Shown in pieces: positions 10,749-22,371 of a stretch of DNA of 64,000 bases. Made by a program: the position numbers and the translations under genes. The notes under the pieces are model-generated. The model saw only the letters and a list, made by a program, of their open reading frames with translations. It made no database searches and was not told where the DNA came from. Origin of the DNA: Siniperca chuatsi (taxonomy: Eukaryota; Chordata; Actinopteri; Centrarchiformes; Sinipercidae); the NCBI RefSeq assembly GCF_020085105.1, contig NC_058055.1, positions 25,773,822-25,837,821 of the forward strand, in the 5' to 3' direction. Position 1 is the first letter of the stretch, and each line of letters starts with the position of its first letter.

Positions 10749-11137
10749 TACAAATAAAACAAAATAATTAACATTAAATGATAAAGAAAGTAGTGTCTAC
10801 CGGCCAAATTAAGTGTGCGACTCAAATATGGTAAAACACTGTTGACTGTTTGATTAACTTGGTGAAACAAATGAGTGCAAATCATGACTCTTTGTTTGCT
10901 ACAGAGATTATTTTCTTTATCACAAACCCTCGGCTGCAACACGCAGCCAAACAACAGAAACACACGTAAAGTCCCCCTAAATGTCGCGTGCGGGGACCAA
11001 TGGGAAATTCCGCTTTTACAGATTACCAATAACGTACAGTTAATCGATCTGCGCAAAAGAGTCAGGAAGCTACGTGTAAATGATGTATGAAGTTTATTTA
11101 ACTTATTAACTTAAATCGTAAGCAAAAAAAAAAAAGC

Positions 11138-11210
11138 TGTTTCCGCCCGGTCTCGAACCGGGGACCTTTCGCGTGTTAGGCGAACGTGATAACCACTACA
11201 CTACGGAAAC
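11138..11210 (-). tRNA. tRNA-Val (AAC), duplicate copy
   Basis: Same sequence as the gene at 9244-9316, in the same orientation, with a long T-run terminator on the minus strand (A-run 11124-11135). It belongs to the second copy of the duplicated Val block. Confidence 0.97.
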
Positions 11211-11470
11211 TCCGTGAAGGGGTCATGGACATACAAATAATTGTCCTTTTCACACTCATGTCATTACAGTATATCTTTACCAAAAGTTCAGACTTACAGT
11301 AGCCTATGTATACTAAATCGCTTGATTTACGGGTTGCGTTGACACAAGAGGCAATGGGAACTAATATTTATAAAGATTTTAATCTCATAAAAGAAATAAA
11401 CTTGGACGTTAGCTGGCAGACTTTGACGTGTTCATAACAAACATGGGTAGAAAAAAAAAAATATATATAA

Positions 11471-11543
11471 TGTTTCCGCCCGGTTTCGAACCGGGGACCT
11501 TTCGCGTGTGAGGCGAACGTGATAACCACTACACTACGGAAAC
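11471..11543 (-). tRNA. tRNA-Val (CAC), duplicate copy
   Basis: Same sequence as the gene at 9558-9630. The downstream T-run on the minus strand is separated from the gene by a short AT repeat (11451-11470). Order and spacing (~330 bp from the AAC gene) repeat those of the first pair. Confidence 0.97.
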
Positions 11544-11560
11544 TGACATACTGGTACCAC

Positions 11561-13346
11561 TTTGTCTTTACATGTACTCCATACTCTCCAGAGCAACTAA
11601 CTACACCCATCAGGTAAATGTAGATGTAGAGGAGTAAAAAGTACAATATTTCATATAATGCTACAGATAGATGAATATGATAAATGAACAGACTTGTTGC
11701 TGTTAGCACATTGTGTTTTAATCTCATATTAAGGACCCTGCATGTTTAACAAGATATTTGATTTTTACCTCACTGATGTAAATATTACTCTTGTGAATGA
11801 ATCTTGAGTTAAGATTATATGGTCATTTGTTATTTCCCAATATTTTCATGGAACTAAAAAGAGCTGCAGCTAATAATTACTGTCTCAATTAATCGATTGA
11901 TAATGATTGTTTTGTCAAAGAACTTAAAAGGTCTACACACAAATAAACACACCCACCAGGCTCATGTGTGTGTTTGGATGTAGTAATAAGTGTTATCAGC
12001 TGCTCCCTCAGTGACTCAGTAATGTGACTCTGGATGTCATCTGCTATCATTTCTAAATCTCTTATTCATCAGAGCTGGTGACCACCTAAGATTTAATTTG
12101 AACAAAAATAAATCTAAATGTAAACTAAAGTCACGTACCTCACTGACTTTTTTTCACAGTGGCTACAATGGAGGAAGTCTACCCATGTGGGTTTGTTTGT
12201 GTTTCTTTTTAGACTGTTTTTGTTCCTCTTTGCCTGTTGCAAAAGTTTTGGAAATCACAAGTTTGGCTGAAAGCCCCTCTGAAAGCCCACACAGTGTGTA
12301 CATGCTGGGTGAAATCAACACGGTGATTCCCCTCCTGGACTATTGAGAAACAGTTTTGAGGGGAACGATTTCTTGAAATTTGACCGTTTACTGCTTTTGA
12401 GTCAGTTAAACATACAACAACTAGTGGTTCTACTACCACTGGTGCTGATACAGCTTCTGACAAGGGAGTACTGGGAGGTTTTTCAGTTGAGTGGTGGAAG
12501 AAGTACTCAGATTCATTACTTAAGTAAAAGTTCTGCATCCAAAATCCTACTTAAGTAAAAGCACATAAGTATCAGTAAAAGTACTTGTTCTGCAGTAAAA
12601 TGTCTCCTGTGACTGACATCTGATTCTATCTGACATTATTAGATTGTGTGAATGTTAGAGCAGCATTTTACTGTTGTAGCTGTTTGAGGTGGAGCGAGTT
12701 TTAACTTTATATACAGTTAGCTAGTTTAGTCCAGTGGTTCCCAACCTAGGGGTCGGACCCCCCCCCAATGGATAAATATGAGGGGTCATGAGATGATTAA
12801 TGGTAAAGGAAAGAAGAAAAAAAACAAACTTCTGATTCAAAACAATGTATTTATTACCTGGACTTTCCCCTAATCTTTGATTTTTTTGTGAACTATTACT
12901 TAATTTTGTGAAATATTAAGAGATCAAGCAAGTATTGACAAGACTGAAATGCACTGTGTACCCGTCGTTGTTCCTCCCCTATTTTCGATTAATCAAGAAA
13001 ATAATTGAGAGATTAATCCATAATGAAAATAATCGTTAGTTGCAGCCCAACTCGAGCATTTCTATTTTATGCTATTTTACACTTCTACTTCATCACATTT
13101 CAGAGGGAAATATCATACTTTTTACTCAACTTTGGCTGCTGCTACTACTTTGATGCAGACAACTATTGCTATTATTATTAAATTTAAATATTATTATTCG
13201 TATGTTAACAGTATTATTATTTTTCCAACAGTTGACGAGTGAACGCAACAGTATTTCCTTGTTTCTTTTTCCCTGTGATGAAGTTACATTAGTTTCAAAG
13301 ACACAAAGAGGAACTAACTCTTGTGATATGTTGATGACATACTGCA

Positions 13347-13348
<2 letters not shown>
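11561..13348. other. Upstream region of ncf1, repeats only
   Basis: Holds a family C fragment (11865-11935), a repeat around 12160-12350, a GGTGGAAGAAGTACTCAGAT-type repeat (12492-12605), a GGTTCCCAACCTAGGGGTC repeat (12730-12810), and family C/A fragments (12985-13145). No coding exon seen. Confidence 0.5.

Positions 13349-13383
<35 letters not shown>
13349..13383. repeat. (AC)n microsatellite in the ncf1 promoter
   Basis: About 17 AC units ending 2 bp before the candidate TATA box. Confidence 0.95.
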
Positions 13384-13384
<1 letters not shown>

Positions 13385-13392
13385 TATATAAG
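13385..13392 (+). promoter_or_regulatory. Candidate TATA box of ncf1
   Basis: TATATAAG lies 58 bp before the ncf1 start codon, just after an (AC)n tract at 13349-13383. A start site near 13415-13420 would be expected. A pyrimidine-rich CAG at 13411-13419 could instead be a splice acceptor for an upstream non-coding exon. Confidence 0.45.
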
Positions 13393-13449
13393 CCTCATGC
13401 CTGTTCCTTTTTATCTCAGTTGGACTCTGTCGGTCCGGTGTATCTCAAC

Positions 13450-16400
13450 ATGGAGGGGAACTACGTCAGGCATGTGGAGCTGTTGGGCTTCGAGAAACGT
13501 CTTTACCCGAGTCAGCACTATGTGAGACTCAACACATTTACTCTACCGACGCAAATTCTGCTAAAGAGGCTTCACATCCTCTTAAAATATTCAAGTTCAG
13601 AGAAATTATTTTTGAAATAGCCAGTAGTACTGAGTCAAAGTTCAGAATCTAAATAGAGAAGCTTGAATCAAGTCTTTGAAAATAATAGATCTTGTTGTGT
13701 TTAAGTGTAATATAATGTCTGTACTGTCTGTATGTGCAGGTGTACATGCTGATGGTGAAATGGAGCGACCTCTCTGAGAAGCTGATCTACAGGACGTATC
13801 CTGAGATCCACACCTTGCACGTGAGTTCCTCTGCACTACAAAATAAAAGCTCGGTGGAAACAAAATAAAAGCTCGGTGGAAACAACATCAGTCTGACCAG
13901 ATTCATAATCAACCTTCTACAAATGAATTAAAACAAAATAAAATGCAGTTCTTGAATCTGTGCTCAGAAATGTTTTATGTTTTGGTGACAGAAATCGCTG
14001 AAGGAGATGTTTCCCATCGAGTCTGGTGAAATAGAAAAGAGGGACAGAATCATCCCTTCATTACCAGGTAAAAACAATCATAACTGTCACTACATGTAAG
14101 CTGTCTGGATGTAAAAGAGTACAAATGGTGTCACATTCTGTCACCACTTGTTTTTCTGCCATCAGGGCAGTTCAACTCTCGTTTCTGCATTTTGGTTTTG
14201 TAGGATGAGATTCAGCTTGGTTACTTAGTTGTTATGACAAGCTGCAGAGTGGAGAGGTCAAACCGAATCTGGCACCATGACTAGTATTAAAAGATAAGTA
14301 TGAAGTAGATGAGCATTTTAAAGAGGAAGGCAAAATTGACCAACCTCATATCATTTTCAGTCAAAAAAACCCTCTGCATGCTGTAATGTTCTTTCAGGAA
14401 GCACCTGTGGCCATTAAAAACATGTGGGTGAATCTACTTCTCGTTTTCATATTTGTTAAAGCAACTGAGCAAAGTGCAACAAGGTGTAAATCACATCAGT
14501 GTGCTAAGGTTTTTCGTTGCTGCTGTGAGCAGCAGTTAAAGCTGAAATTATAACCACACAAGACAAAACCAGACATGCTAGAAAAGAACACGGAAACAAA
14601 CCACAATTAGTCATTTTTACATTTCTGTTTGTGTACGGGTTAGACAAACACAATACAACATGTTAATTAGTGAGCTTTAGAGGTGTTGGTAGCTGGATTT
14701 TTAAACTTTGGACAGAGCCGGAGTAGCTGTTTCCCCCTGTTTTCAGTCTTTTTACTAACTTCCTCCTTTCACTTTTTAATTATAGCCAGGTGTCATAAAA
14801 GAAACACTAACATTGAGCAGGTCTGTGTTTTGACCAGATCATTTTCTGTTCTGGTTCAGAAGTTCAGGGCGAGTTTTCATGAAAACAGAACTCAAACTGC
14901 ACACATTCCTGTTGTGAAACTTTAATTACAAAACAGTTCTTGCAAAGAAGAGTAAGAGAAGCAAAGACAAAACCTCAATCTTGATGCAACAGCAGCCTAA
15001 CTGCAAGTCTGGAAATTTCCACCTCTTGAAAGTCACATACGCAAGGTGAGTGGAGCTCATGCAAGCTGGAAAAGAGATTTTAAAAAGCCAGAAATCTTAA
15101 AGCACAAGGCAGAGTAACCACTGAGCCCTTAGTTGTAATAAGCACATCTATTAATCCCCTGCAAATAACTAAATTGGTAATTTTGTGCGATTAAACAAGT
15201 AAAATGCTAAACAAAGCTTACAAATTAGTGGATGCATTTAATTATGTACTAGATACTAGACATTTTCTGACCATACATTTGCAATCGGCACAGTTATGGT
15301 ACCAACCAGTTCTTGAAAATATTTAACTATTATAATATTGTATTGTCATCCTAACTTAACAACTTTCTCTATTTTTTTACAGAGGTGTCATTTTGATGAT
15401 ACAGTATTAAGCATAAATTATTTCTGAGTTCATAAAAACATAAACAGAACATAACAAAATGCATAACACATATGTCTACTTTGTCATCTTCTTCAAACTA
15501 CCGGCTGACTGAAAGGTGTTTGCTGCCCTCTACAAGAGGAGAGGATATAATATAATACATTAAACATGCTATTAGTATTAGTAGTATTAGTAATTTGTGC
15601 ACACAAAGAGAGCACAAATTTGTTTGGTTTCTATCCACGGCACCTCCTGGGCTCCGTGGTTGATAGAACTGTTTTGTATTAGGGAGAACTTATATCAAAT
15701 GATGCTCCGTCATTGTACCGTGTCTTTTACTATGATATTTTAATTGTACGAACAAATAAAAGACATACTTTCTGCCCTGTCTGCATGTACAAAAAACCCA
15801 TCTATAAGTTACTGGGTACTTCTTTTCTCTACTGCTCTGCTGTCCAGCTGATGTGATTGTGTCTGTGTCCTCAGCGCCACGTTGGCTGGACAGCCAGAAG
15901 TCGACAGAAACCAGGCAGAGCACCTTAGCGGAGTACTGCCACTCTCTCATCAACCTGCCGCCACACATCTCCCGCTGCAAACTACTCACCACCTTCTTCA
16001 AGGTCCGACCCGAGGACGAAAACCCACCTGCCCCAAACACGTCAGTATATCACACACACTTGTGTTTCCTTTATAGCTGATGTATTTGATAGTAGAACTG
16101 ACTTGGGAGATGTATCACTTCAAAATTAATAAGTCAAACAAACTGAAAAAAAATAAAATAATGGCAGATCTGTAAATTGATGATAATTTCCTCTTTAGAC
16201 TGAAAAGAAACGAGACGTTTGTGGTGTCCAGGGAGTTGGCCAGAGGCAACGCATCTGGTAAGAGTAATTTTACAAACTGCTTCACTAAATTCACAACATG
16301 TATAAAATTACAGCTTTGATTGTTAACAACCTTTTGGAAATAGAGCAACAGCAAGCTAATAACTTCAGTTGTAACCTACAGGGCTTGACTTTAGCTCCAG

Positions 16401-19400
16401 CTACGGGTTTTGGAACAGGCTACTGGATTAATTTTGAAATTGTCCAAATCAGTTTCCTGTAAATGTTGCAGGTGTTTCCTGAAATGAAAAGAGACTATTG
16501 TGTTTTACCTCTCAGAGATTTCTGGTCCCATCATATTGGACACCTACAGAGTGGTCGCAGACTTCGAAAAGACGTCCAAACACGAGATCGATCTGCACAC
16601 CGGAGACCTGGTGGAAATTGTGGAGAAAAATCAGAACGGTGAGAAGAGTTAAACAATTAAAGCCCAGCGGTCATTACAAACTCATGCTCTGCAGCCAAAC
16701 TTTGTTCAACACCACATAACTTTATTTTTATGAAGAGCAGAGACCCCAGTGTTTACAAAGATATTAAATCTGTCCATTTGATGGAATGATGCAGCCATAA
16801 ACAACATGGAGTCATGGGTTGAATGGGTGAAGGACAGTCAAACTGTAAGCAGATAAAAAGTCAGTCAGTCCATTTTAATGGTGTATTCTACTGTATTCTA
16901 CTACATGTGTTCTACTGTCGCTGTCTCTAAGTGTCCTCTAAGTTAAGATACTCAGCTGAATATGAACATATCTGGAAAGGTATACGCAATACTCCTTAAT
17001 CCTTAATAAATTAGGCCAGGGTTTGAGCTGCTGTCTTGCTGTTATGTTAAGGTTGGTGGTTCTGCCAGTGTGAGTCTAAACAAGGCTGGGTTCCTTCGTC
17101 CTACTTGGAGCCTCTGGACGGACCGGAGGAGGCCGAAGAAGCTGAACCAAACTATGAAGGCAGGCGGTTTACATTGTTTTCTTAACTAAATGCATTTTCA
17201 GTCTTCCCCCATGTGTCTCTTTAACAGTGTTGTGTGTCCCTGCAGGAGAGCTGCACGTCACCATCAAAGCCTACAAGGCAGAGCAGGAGGACGAGATCTC
17301 TCTGGATCTCGGTGAAACCATCGAGGTCATTCACAAGCTGCTGGACGGCTGGTGGGTCGTCAGGTATGATCTACACACACACATTGAATATTTTTATAAT
17401 AACAAAATTCAAATGACAATGTGAAAATGATGTGACAATGCGAAAGGTGTCTCTGGTAGTGATGAACCTACAGAGAATTATCACCTGAATCTGCAGCTCC
17501 CCTCGGCTTTACAGAGTTTTATACTGAGTTTCATCTCATTGACTATCTGTCCGGTCCACAACTTTACTGTTTTGGTTCACTCTCACCGCTCTCAGTGTCG
17601 TTTTTCGGACGCAGCAACACAGCCAGATATTTCCCTCAGGAGTTGGTGGAGACCAAAACAGAGCTAAAAGAGAGTGAATAATGGACTTACAGTCATTGGG
17701 TGGCCACAAACACCACTCCAAATGAATGATAATGTTGCTCCATGTCTGCTGGATGTGTAAATAATAAGCAAGTGTTTGCTAACAAGTTTTTGTCCCAATA
17801 CCCTTCTCCTTTTTCAGAGTCGCCTTTGCATGTGTTGCATGCTTGCTAACAACTGTTGGATGTTAACATAATGATGCTGATAGGTCTTTTAGGGTTTTTT
17901 TTTTTTTTTTTTTTTTGCTTTCTTATGGCTTCATTACTTTGGGTGTGTTTTTTTGGGGGGGATTTTTGGATTTGTCTGGATATTTATATTTATTTATTCA
18001 TTAATGTATGTATTGATTCTTCATTCTCCGGGGACCATGGATATTTGACAAGATATTTCACTTTGAACCAAAGTATTGGACCAACAGCCTTACACTGCCA
18101 TCTGTACAATCACGTTATTTCTGATTCTGATTCTCATATTAATATTTTCTAAAACTCATCCTTCAGTTGTACTTTTTAGTAAATCTGGATACTTAATTTT
18201 TTTATTGTTATTTATTGTTGTAAATGTTGTTGTTTTTTTTACAGGAAAGGAGATGAGACCGGTCATTTCCCCTCCATGTTCCTGCAGAAGGCCGGCAAGA
18301 GAGAGAAATACGAAGCCGAGAGGTTGAACCTGCAGGGACAGAAACCACCACCTCGCAGGTATGTTGGAGTTTACACAGGATGACTGTAAATAAAAATATC
18401 ATTCAAATGTTACAACTTAAAATATATATATATATATTTATATATAACTCTTTCACTGTAATAACCAGTTCCTCTGTGGCCTCTGGTGTATTTAGTCACT
18501 TCAGACAAAAAGAGAAGTGGGTTCTCTCTTACTCTCTCGCACCACTGATTTTCATTCCTCTTTGCTGCTGACTGCCATGAATTCATCTGTTTCTGGGACA
18601 AAACTAACACTTCTCTTTGAAAATAGATTATTTTACGAGAGAATAAGTAGTAATAGTTTTGGTCTGTTTGCACTCATCTGATAAACATGTTGAGTGTAAT
18701 TTGACCAAAAGCACAAGTATATTATACAGTATATTACATGTATTGAGTTAACTATTTTGGTTGGTTCTTTAAAATGTGTTCTTGTAGACAGATTATTTCT
18801 ACCAAATGAGTTTTTAAGTCATTTACACTTCCAAGCAGTTAGCTAGTGGATTTATGATGCACAAAACACATTTTTAGTTTTTACAAATCTAAAAAATGAA
18901 AAAAAAACAAACAAAAAAAACAAAAAACAGTGAGTCATAGTATTGTTTTAATATTCTTGCCCCCAGTCATATAAAAAGGTATTTATTGTTATCTCCTAAA
19001 GTGTCAAACTGACAGACAGACAACCAAAATGCGTGTAAAAATATCAGGATCAAAACTTCAATCTTTATCAGGAAACAGAGCCCTGGAAGGTTTTTGACAC
19101 AGAGTTTGAGGCTTAAACGCTCCACAAACATGTTTTTTTGCTTTCTCGCGGCTTCATTACTTTGTGCGTTTTTTTTTAGATATTTTTGGATATTTATATT
19201 TATTAATAATAATAATAATAATAATAATATATTTATTACCAATTCCACAAGCTTATAGCCTTATAGACAAGCTGCTGTATACAGTAGATCTTGCAGGGAT
19301 GAAAAAGTTGTATTGATTTGAATTGAATCATCAACATTCTAACATTCTCATGTAAAAGTGTACTGTTAGCATTTATACTGTTATCATGCTAATAATTAGC

Positions 19401-20413
19401 ATGTACTATTTAGAAACTTAACATGAGTTCAGTTATCACACTTGTACACATGTAGCGTTCAGCATGTTAGTTATTTTTTATGTTAAAATGCTAGCCTGCT
19501 AACATCCAAGTAATTAATTAATAACCCAAGTACACATGAGTTCAAGTTCAAAGTTTATTTGTCATTTCAACTATTAAAAAAAATACACAAACTGACATAA
19601 TCAGACATGTCTAACATCTTCTTACTTGAGAAATGTGATGCTACTTTCATGCTGGTTCTTCCCTTTTACAATAAAAACACTTGCAGGCCTAAACACAATT
19701 ATTTCTAGTGATGAAATGGTTAATTTTCAGATTAATTTTAAAGGCATGTTTTTTTTTTTTCTTCCATCTCACTGTTAACATTTTGAAACTCAAGAGTTAA
19801 GAGGAAACTCTGGGATTTGGGACCACTACTGTGAGATCAGCACCCACCACCTCTACTTACCAGTCCAACTCTGTGTGTCCTTCTCCGATCTCAGGTCCAC
19901 CATCCGAAATGCAAAGAGCATCCACAAGAAGCCTCGTCAGCAGCTCAGCCAGGACGCCTACCGCAGGAACAGCCGCCGATACCTTCAGCAGAAGGGCGGC
20001 CACCTTGCCGTGCCGCACAGGAACTCCAGGAACGCTGAAAAGTCACCGCTGAGGGAGAGGAAGAACCAGGGTAATGAACACATGTTCATACTGACACGTT
20101 TAAACAGCTCAGGGCAGTTTGTTTGATCAAACAAAGCTTAGCGCAGAATGTGGCAAACAAATACTTGCACACTGGCACAGCAATCTACCCATAAAACCAC
20201 TCTGAACACACATATCTGACTTAATCATTTTGTTATTTGTAACCAACAGAAAACATTCCCGAGCAGTCTGGCTCCAGTTCGGAGAGCGAGCTGAAGAAGG
20301 AGGCTCCGGTCATCCCTCCCCGACCCAGTCCGGAGCTCATTCTGGAGCGCTGCAGCGACAAAACCCGCAAGAAAGTCAGCATCCACAAGTCACGCTCCAG
20401 CTCCACCAGCTAG
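13450..20413 (+). CDS. ncf1: Neutrophil cytosolic factor 1 (p47phox), 11 coding exons
   Basis: Organiser subunit of the phagocyte NADPH oxidase; it carries p67phox to membrane p22phox. Exons: 13450-13521, 13740-13820, 13992-14067, 15875-16040, 16199-16257, 16516-16638, 17052-17159, 17246-17363, 18245-18358, 19895-20070, 20250-20413. They join in phase to 418 codons plus stop (human protein 390). Domains: PX (~1-125; [17 protein letters not shown]), SH3-A (~160-215; [10 protein letters not shown]), SH3-B (~230-285; [19 protein letters not shown]), polybasic autoinhibitory region (~295-345; [20 protein letters not shown]) and C-terminal proline-rich p67phox ligand (VIPPRPSPE). All junctions are GT-AG except the exon 7 donor, which is GC (AAG|GCAGGC at 17160). 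From memory of the human protein, Ser304 is Thr and Ser315 is Pro here. Intron 3 (14068-15874) and introns 8-9 hold repeats, T-runs and (AAT)n; intron 8 also holds a copy of the family seen at 38.2 kb. Confidence 0.96.
14640..14765. repeat. Half copy of the palindromic MITE family
   Basis: Shares TGTTAATTAGTGAG, CTCTAAAGG-type, GGACAGAGCC and AGCTGTTTCCCCCTGTTTTCAGTCT with the right arm of the element at 21773-22371. It lies in ncf1 intron 3. Confidence 0.55.
17430..17790 (-). repeat. Interspersed repeat family F, copy in ncf1 intron 8
   Basis: Reverse complement matches 38180-38650 and 41085-41430. Shared words include AGTTGGTGGAGACCAAAAC, CTGCAGCTCCCCTCGGCTTTA and AATGATAATGTTGCTC. Unclassified, non-coding. 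Confidence 0.65.
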
Positions 20414-20593
20414 CACTGGATTCACCGTATGTCGTAAAAGTCTCAGTAGAATAGCCTTTTGAGAGCTTTTTTTTCTTTCTTTATTTGTTGTAGACGGTTC
20501 AAACACAAGTGTAAACCAATGGGAGATCAGTCAGAGGGAGAAAGGCAAGAGGTCATTTGAGTAAAAGTTACGGAATTTAGAAAGTACTAAGAA

Positions 20594-20599
20594 AATAAA
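20594..20599 (+). terminator. Candidate ncf1 polyadenylation signal
   Basis: AATAAA 180 bp after the ncf1 stop codon, followed 75 bp later by a long (AT)n tract. It is the first hexamer after the stop. Confidence 0.5.
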
Positions 20600-20670
20600 T
20601 AGGCTAAGTCATGTTTTATTATTTTTTAACTGACATATTACAATGGTGTGGGAACTTGCCAAAAGGTGAA

Positions 20671-20673
<3 letters not shown>

Positions 20674-20749
<76 letters not shown>

Positions 20750-20750
20750 T
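20674..20750. repeat. (AT)n(GT)n microsatellite after ncf1
   Basis: About 33 AT units followed by five GT units, 260 bp after the ncf1 stop. Confidence 0.95.
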
Positions 20751-21772
20751 TTTCATTTAATTGTGACTTTAAAGAATAAGTCTATATTGTCTTTATTGTC
20801 AAAAAATTCCATGTAAAGACCAAAACCAACAATATATTAGTCCACCTCGCAGTACTTTCTGACTTCCTCTCTGTGGCTGTCAGCTTAGGCGTTAATCTTC
20901 AAAAAACACCCCACAGACATATAGTTTATAGTAATTTCCTAAAACAGCTGGTCACTGTAGTTTTTATCAAACATAAGGAACTAGTGCATTTGTTGGGGAC
21001 TATTTTCAGCTGCGGATTAATCCACATTTGGTGCTGTAGTGAGTATTTGGGGCAGCAGGACGAATGGTAGTGAAGGAACATGTCACCCAGTGCAACAGTG
21101 TGGCTCACTGATGTGTTTTAATAGTTTTTGGACCACAACGGAGCTCTATGGCTCAGAGGAAGAAGATATATCCGGCTTTGGATACACACATAATACGTGT
21201 TGTTTTAGTCTTTTCATGGGATGTATTAACAATAAGAAAAATATAGAATAGCACCAGTGTTATCCTTTAAGCCACTATGTGTAGGTTTTGAAAAATCTTT
21301 ACTTTGGTGCCATCTGGTTGTCATATCAAGAATAACACTGTGGCAGACAGCAGACAGACAGACACAGAATGAAGGATGAAGCACATGGAGCAAATTGTCA
21401 AATTTTTCTACAAACAAAAACTAAGTTTAAAGATACACTCACTGAACTGATTCTGATTTGACACTCCCAGACTTTCCTCCCTCAAAGCACCCCTGGTTGC
21501 TAATCATTATCTCAGGCCAGTTGTCTTGTGATGCTAACTTTATTATCAGATTTTTCTGCCTATATTTATTTTATGACACTCAATGTAACTAATCATTTCA
21601 TAACGCTTAAACTGTCCTTTTGTGATCAGGACATAAATAGCTCATTATCTGAAGAGAAGAAATGGCTTCGGTGACAGTATCATTGGGTTTAGGCCTCATA
21701 CAATATAACTTAATGATGAAGTATGAGCGTGCATTATCTCTATATAATGAGACATTTAAAGCAAAGGTTTGA

Positions 21773-22371
21773 TATTTTGAGAAATGCACTTATTTGCTTT
21801 CTGGTGGAGAGTTAGATGAGAAGATTAATACCACTCTAACAACTGTCTGGTAGATATGAAGCTACAGCCAGCAGCCAGTTAGCTTAGCTTAGCACAAAGA
21901 GTGGAAACGGGGGCAAACACCTAGCCTGGCTCTGTCTAAAGATAATCCACCTACCCACACCTCTAAAGGTGACTTTATTAACACGTTATATGTTGTTTGT
22001 TTAATTCGTACAAAAAAGCAAAGTCTAAAAACAACAATTAAGGGTTTTATAGGGGGTTACGTGCTGAACTATTTCTTGACTCTGAGCAGCTTCTAGTCAA
22101 CCAGTGGAAAATCAAGAAAGTTACCGGTCCAGACCATGAAACGGTCCGCCACGTTACCCCCATAAAACAGCAAGTTGTCGGGTTTACACTTCGTTTTTTC
22201 AGCAGATTAAACAAACAAGATATAATATGTTAATTAGGTGGATTTTGTTACCGTTGGATAGAGCCAGGCTAGTTGTTTCCCCCTCTGTTTCCAGTCTGTA
22301 TGCAAAGTTAAGATAACGTGACATCAAACCTCTCATCTAACTCTCAGCAAGAAAGCAAATAAGTCCTGGTC
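21773..22371. mobile_element. Large palindromic (hairpin) MITE
   Basis: The two halves are long diverged inverted repeats. Matching blocks include ACTTATTTGCTTTC, GAGTTAGATGAGA, CTAGCCTGGCTCT, ATCCACCTA and TTGTTTGTTTAAT on the left with their complements in reverse order on the right; the centre is near 22070. It is a common fish repeat with no coding capacity. A related diverged half lies at about 14640-14765 in ncf1 intron 3. Confidence 0.75.

Larger units (their letters stand above)
10880..11560. repeat. Second copy of the tRNA-Val block (matches about 9000-9645)
   Basis: The sequence around both tRNA-Val pairs is duplicated, not only the tRNA genes. The stretch 10935-11085 matches 9018-9170, which is the upstream flank of the 89-residue gene; the interval between the AAC and CAC genes is also related. 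Together with 10270-10748 this indicates one tandem duplication of roughly 6.5-9.65 kb followed by loss of the middle, including both exons of the 89-residue gene. Confidence 0.8.
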
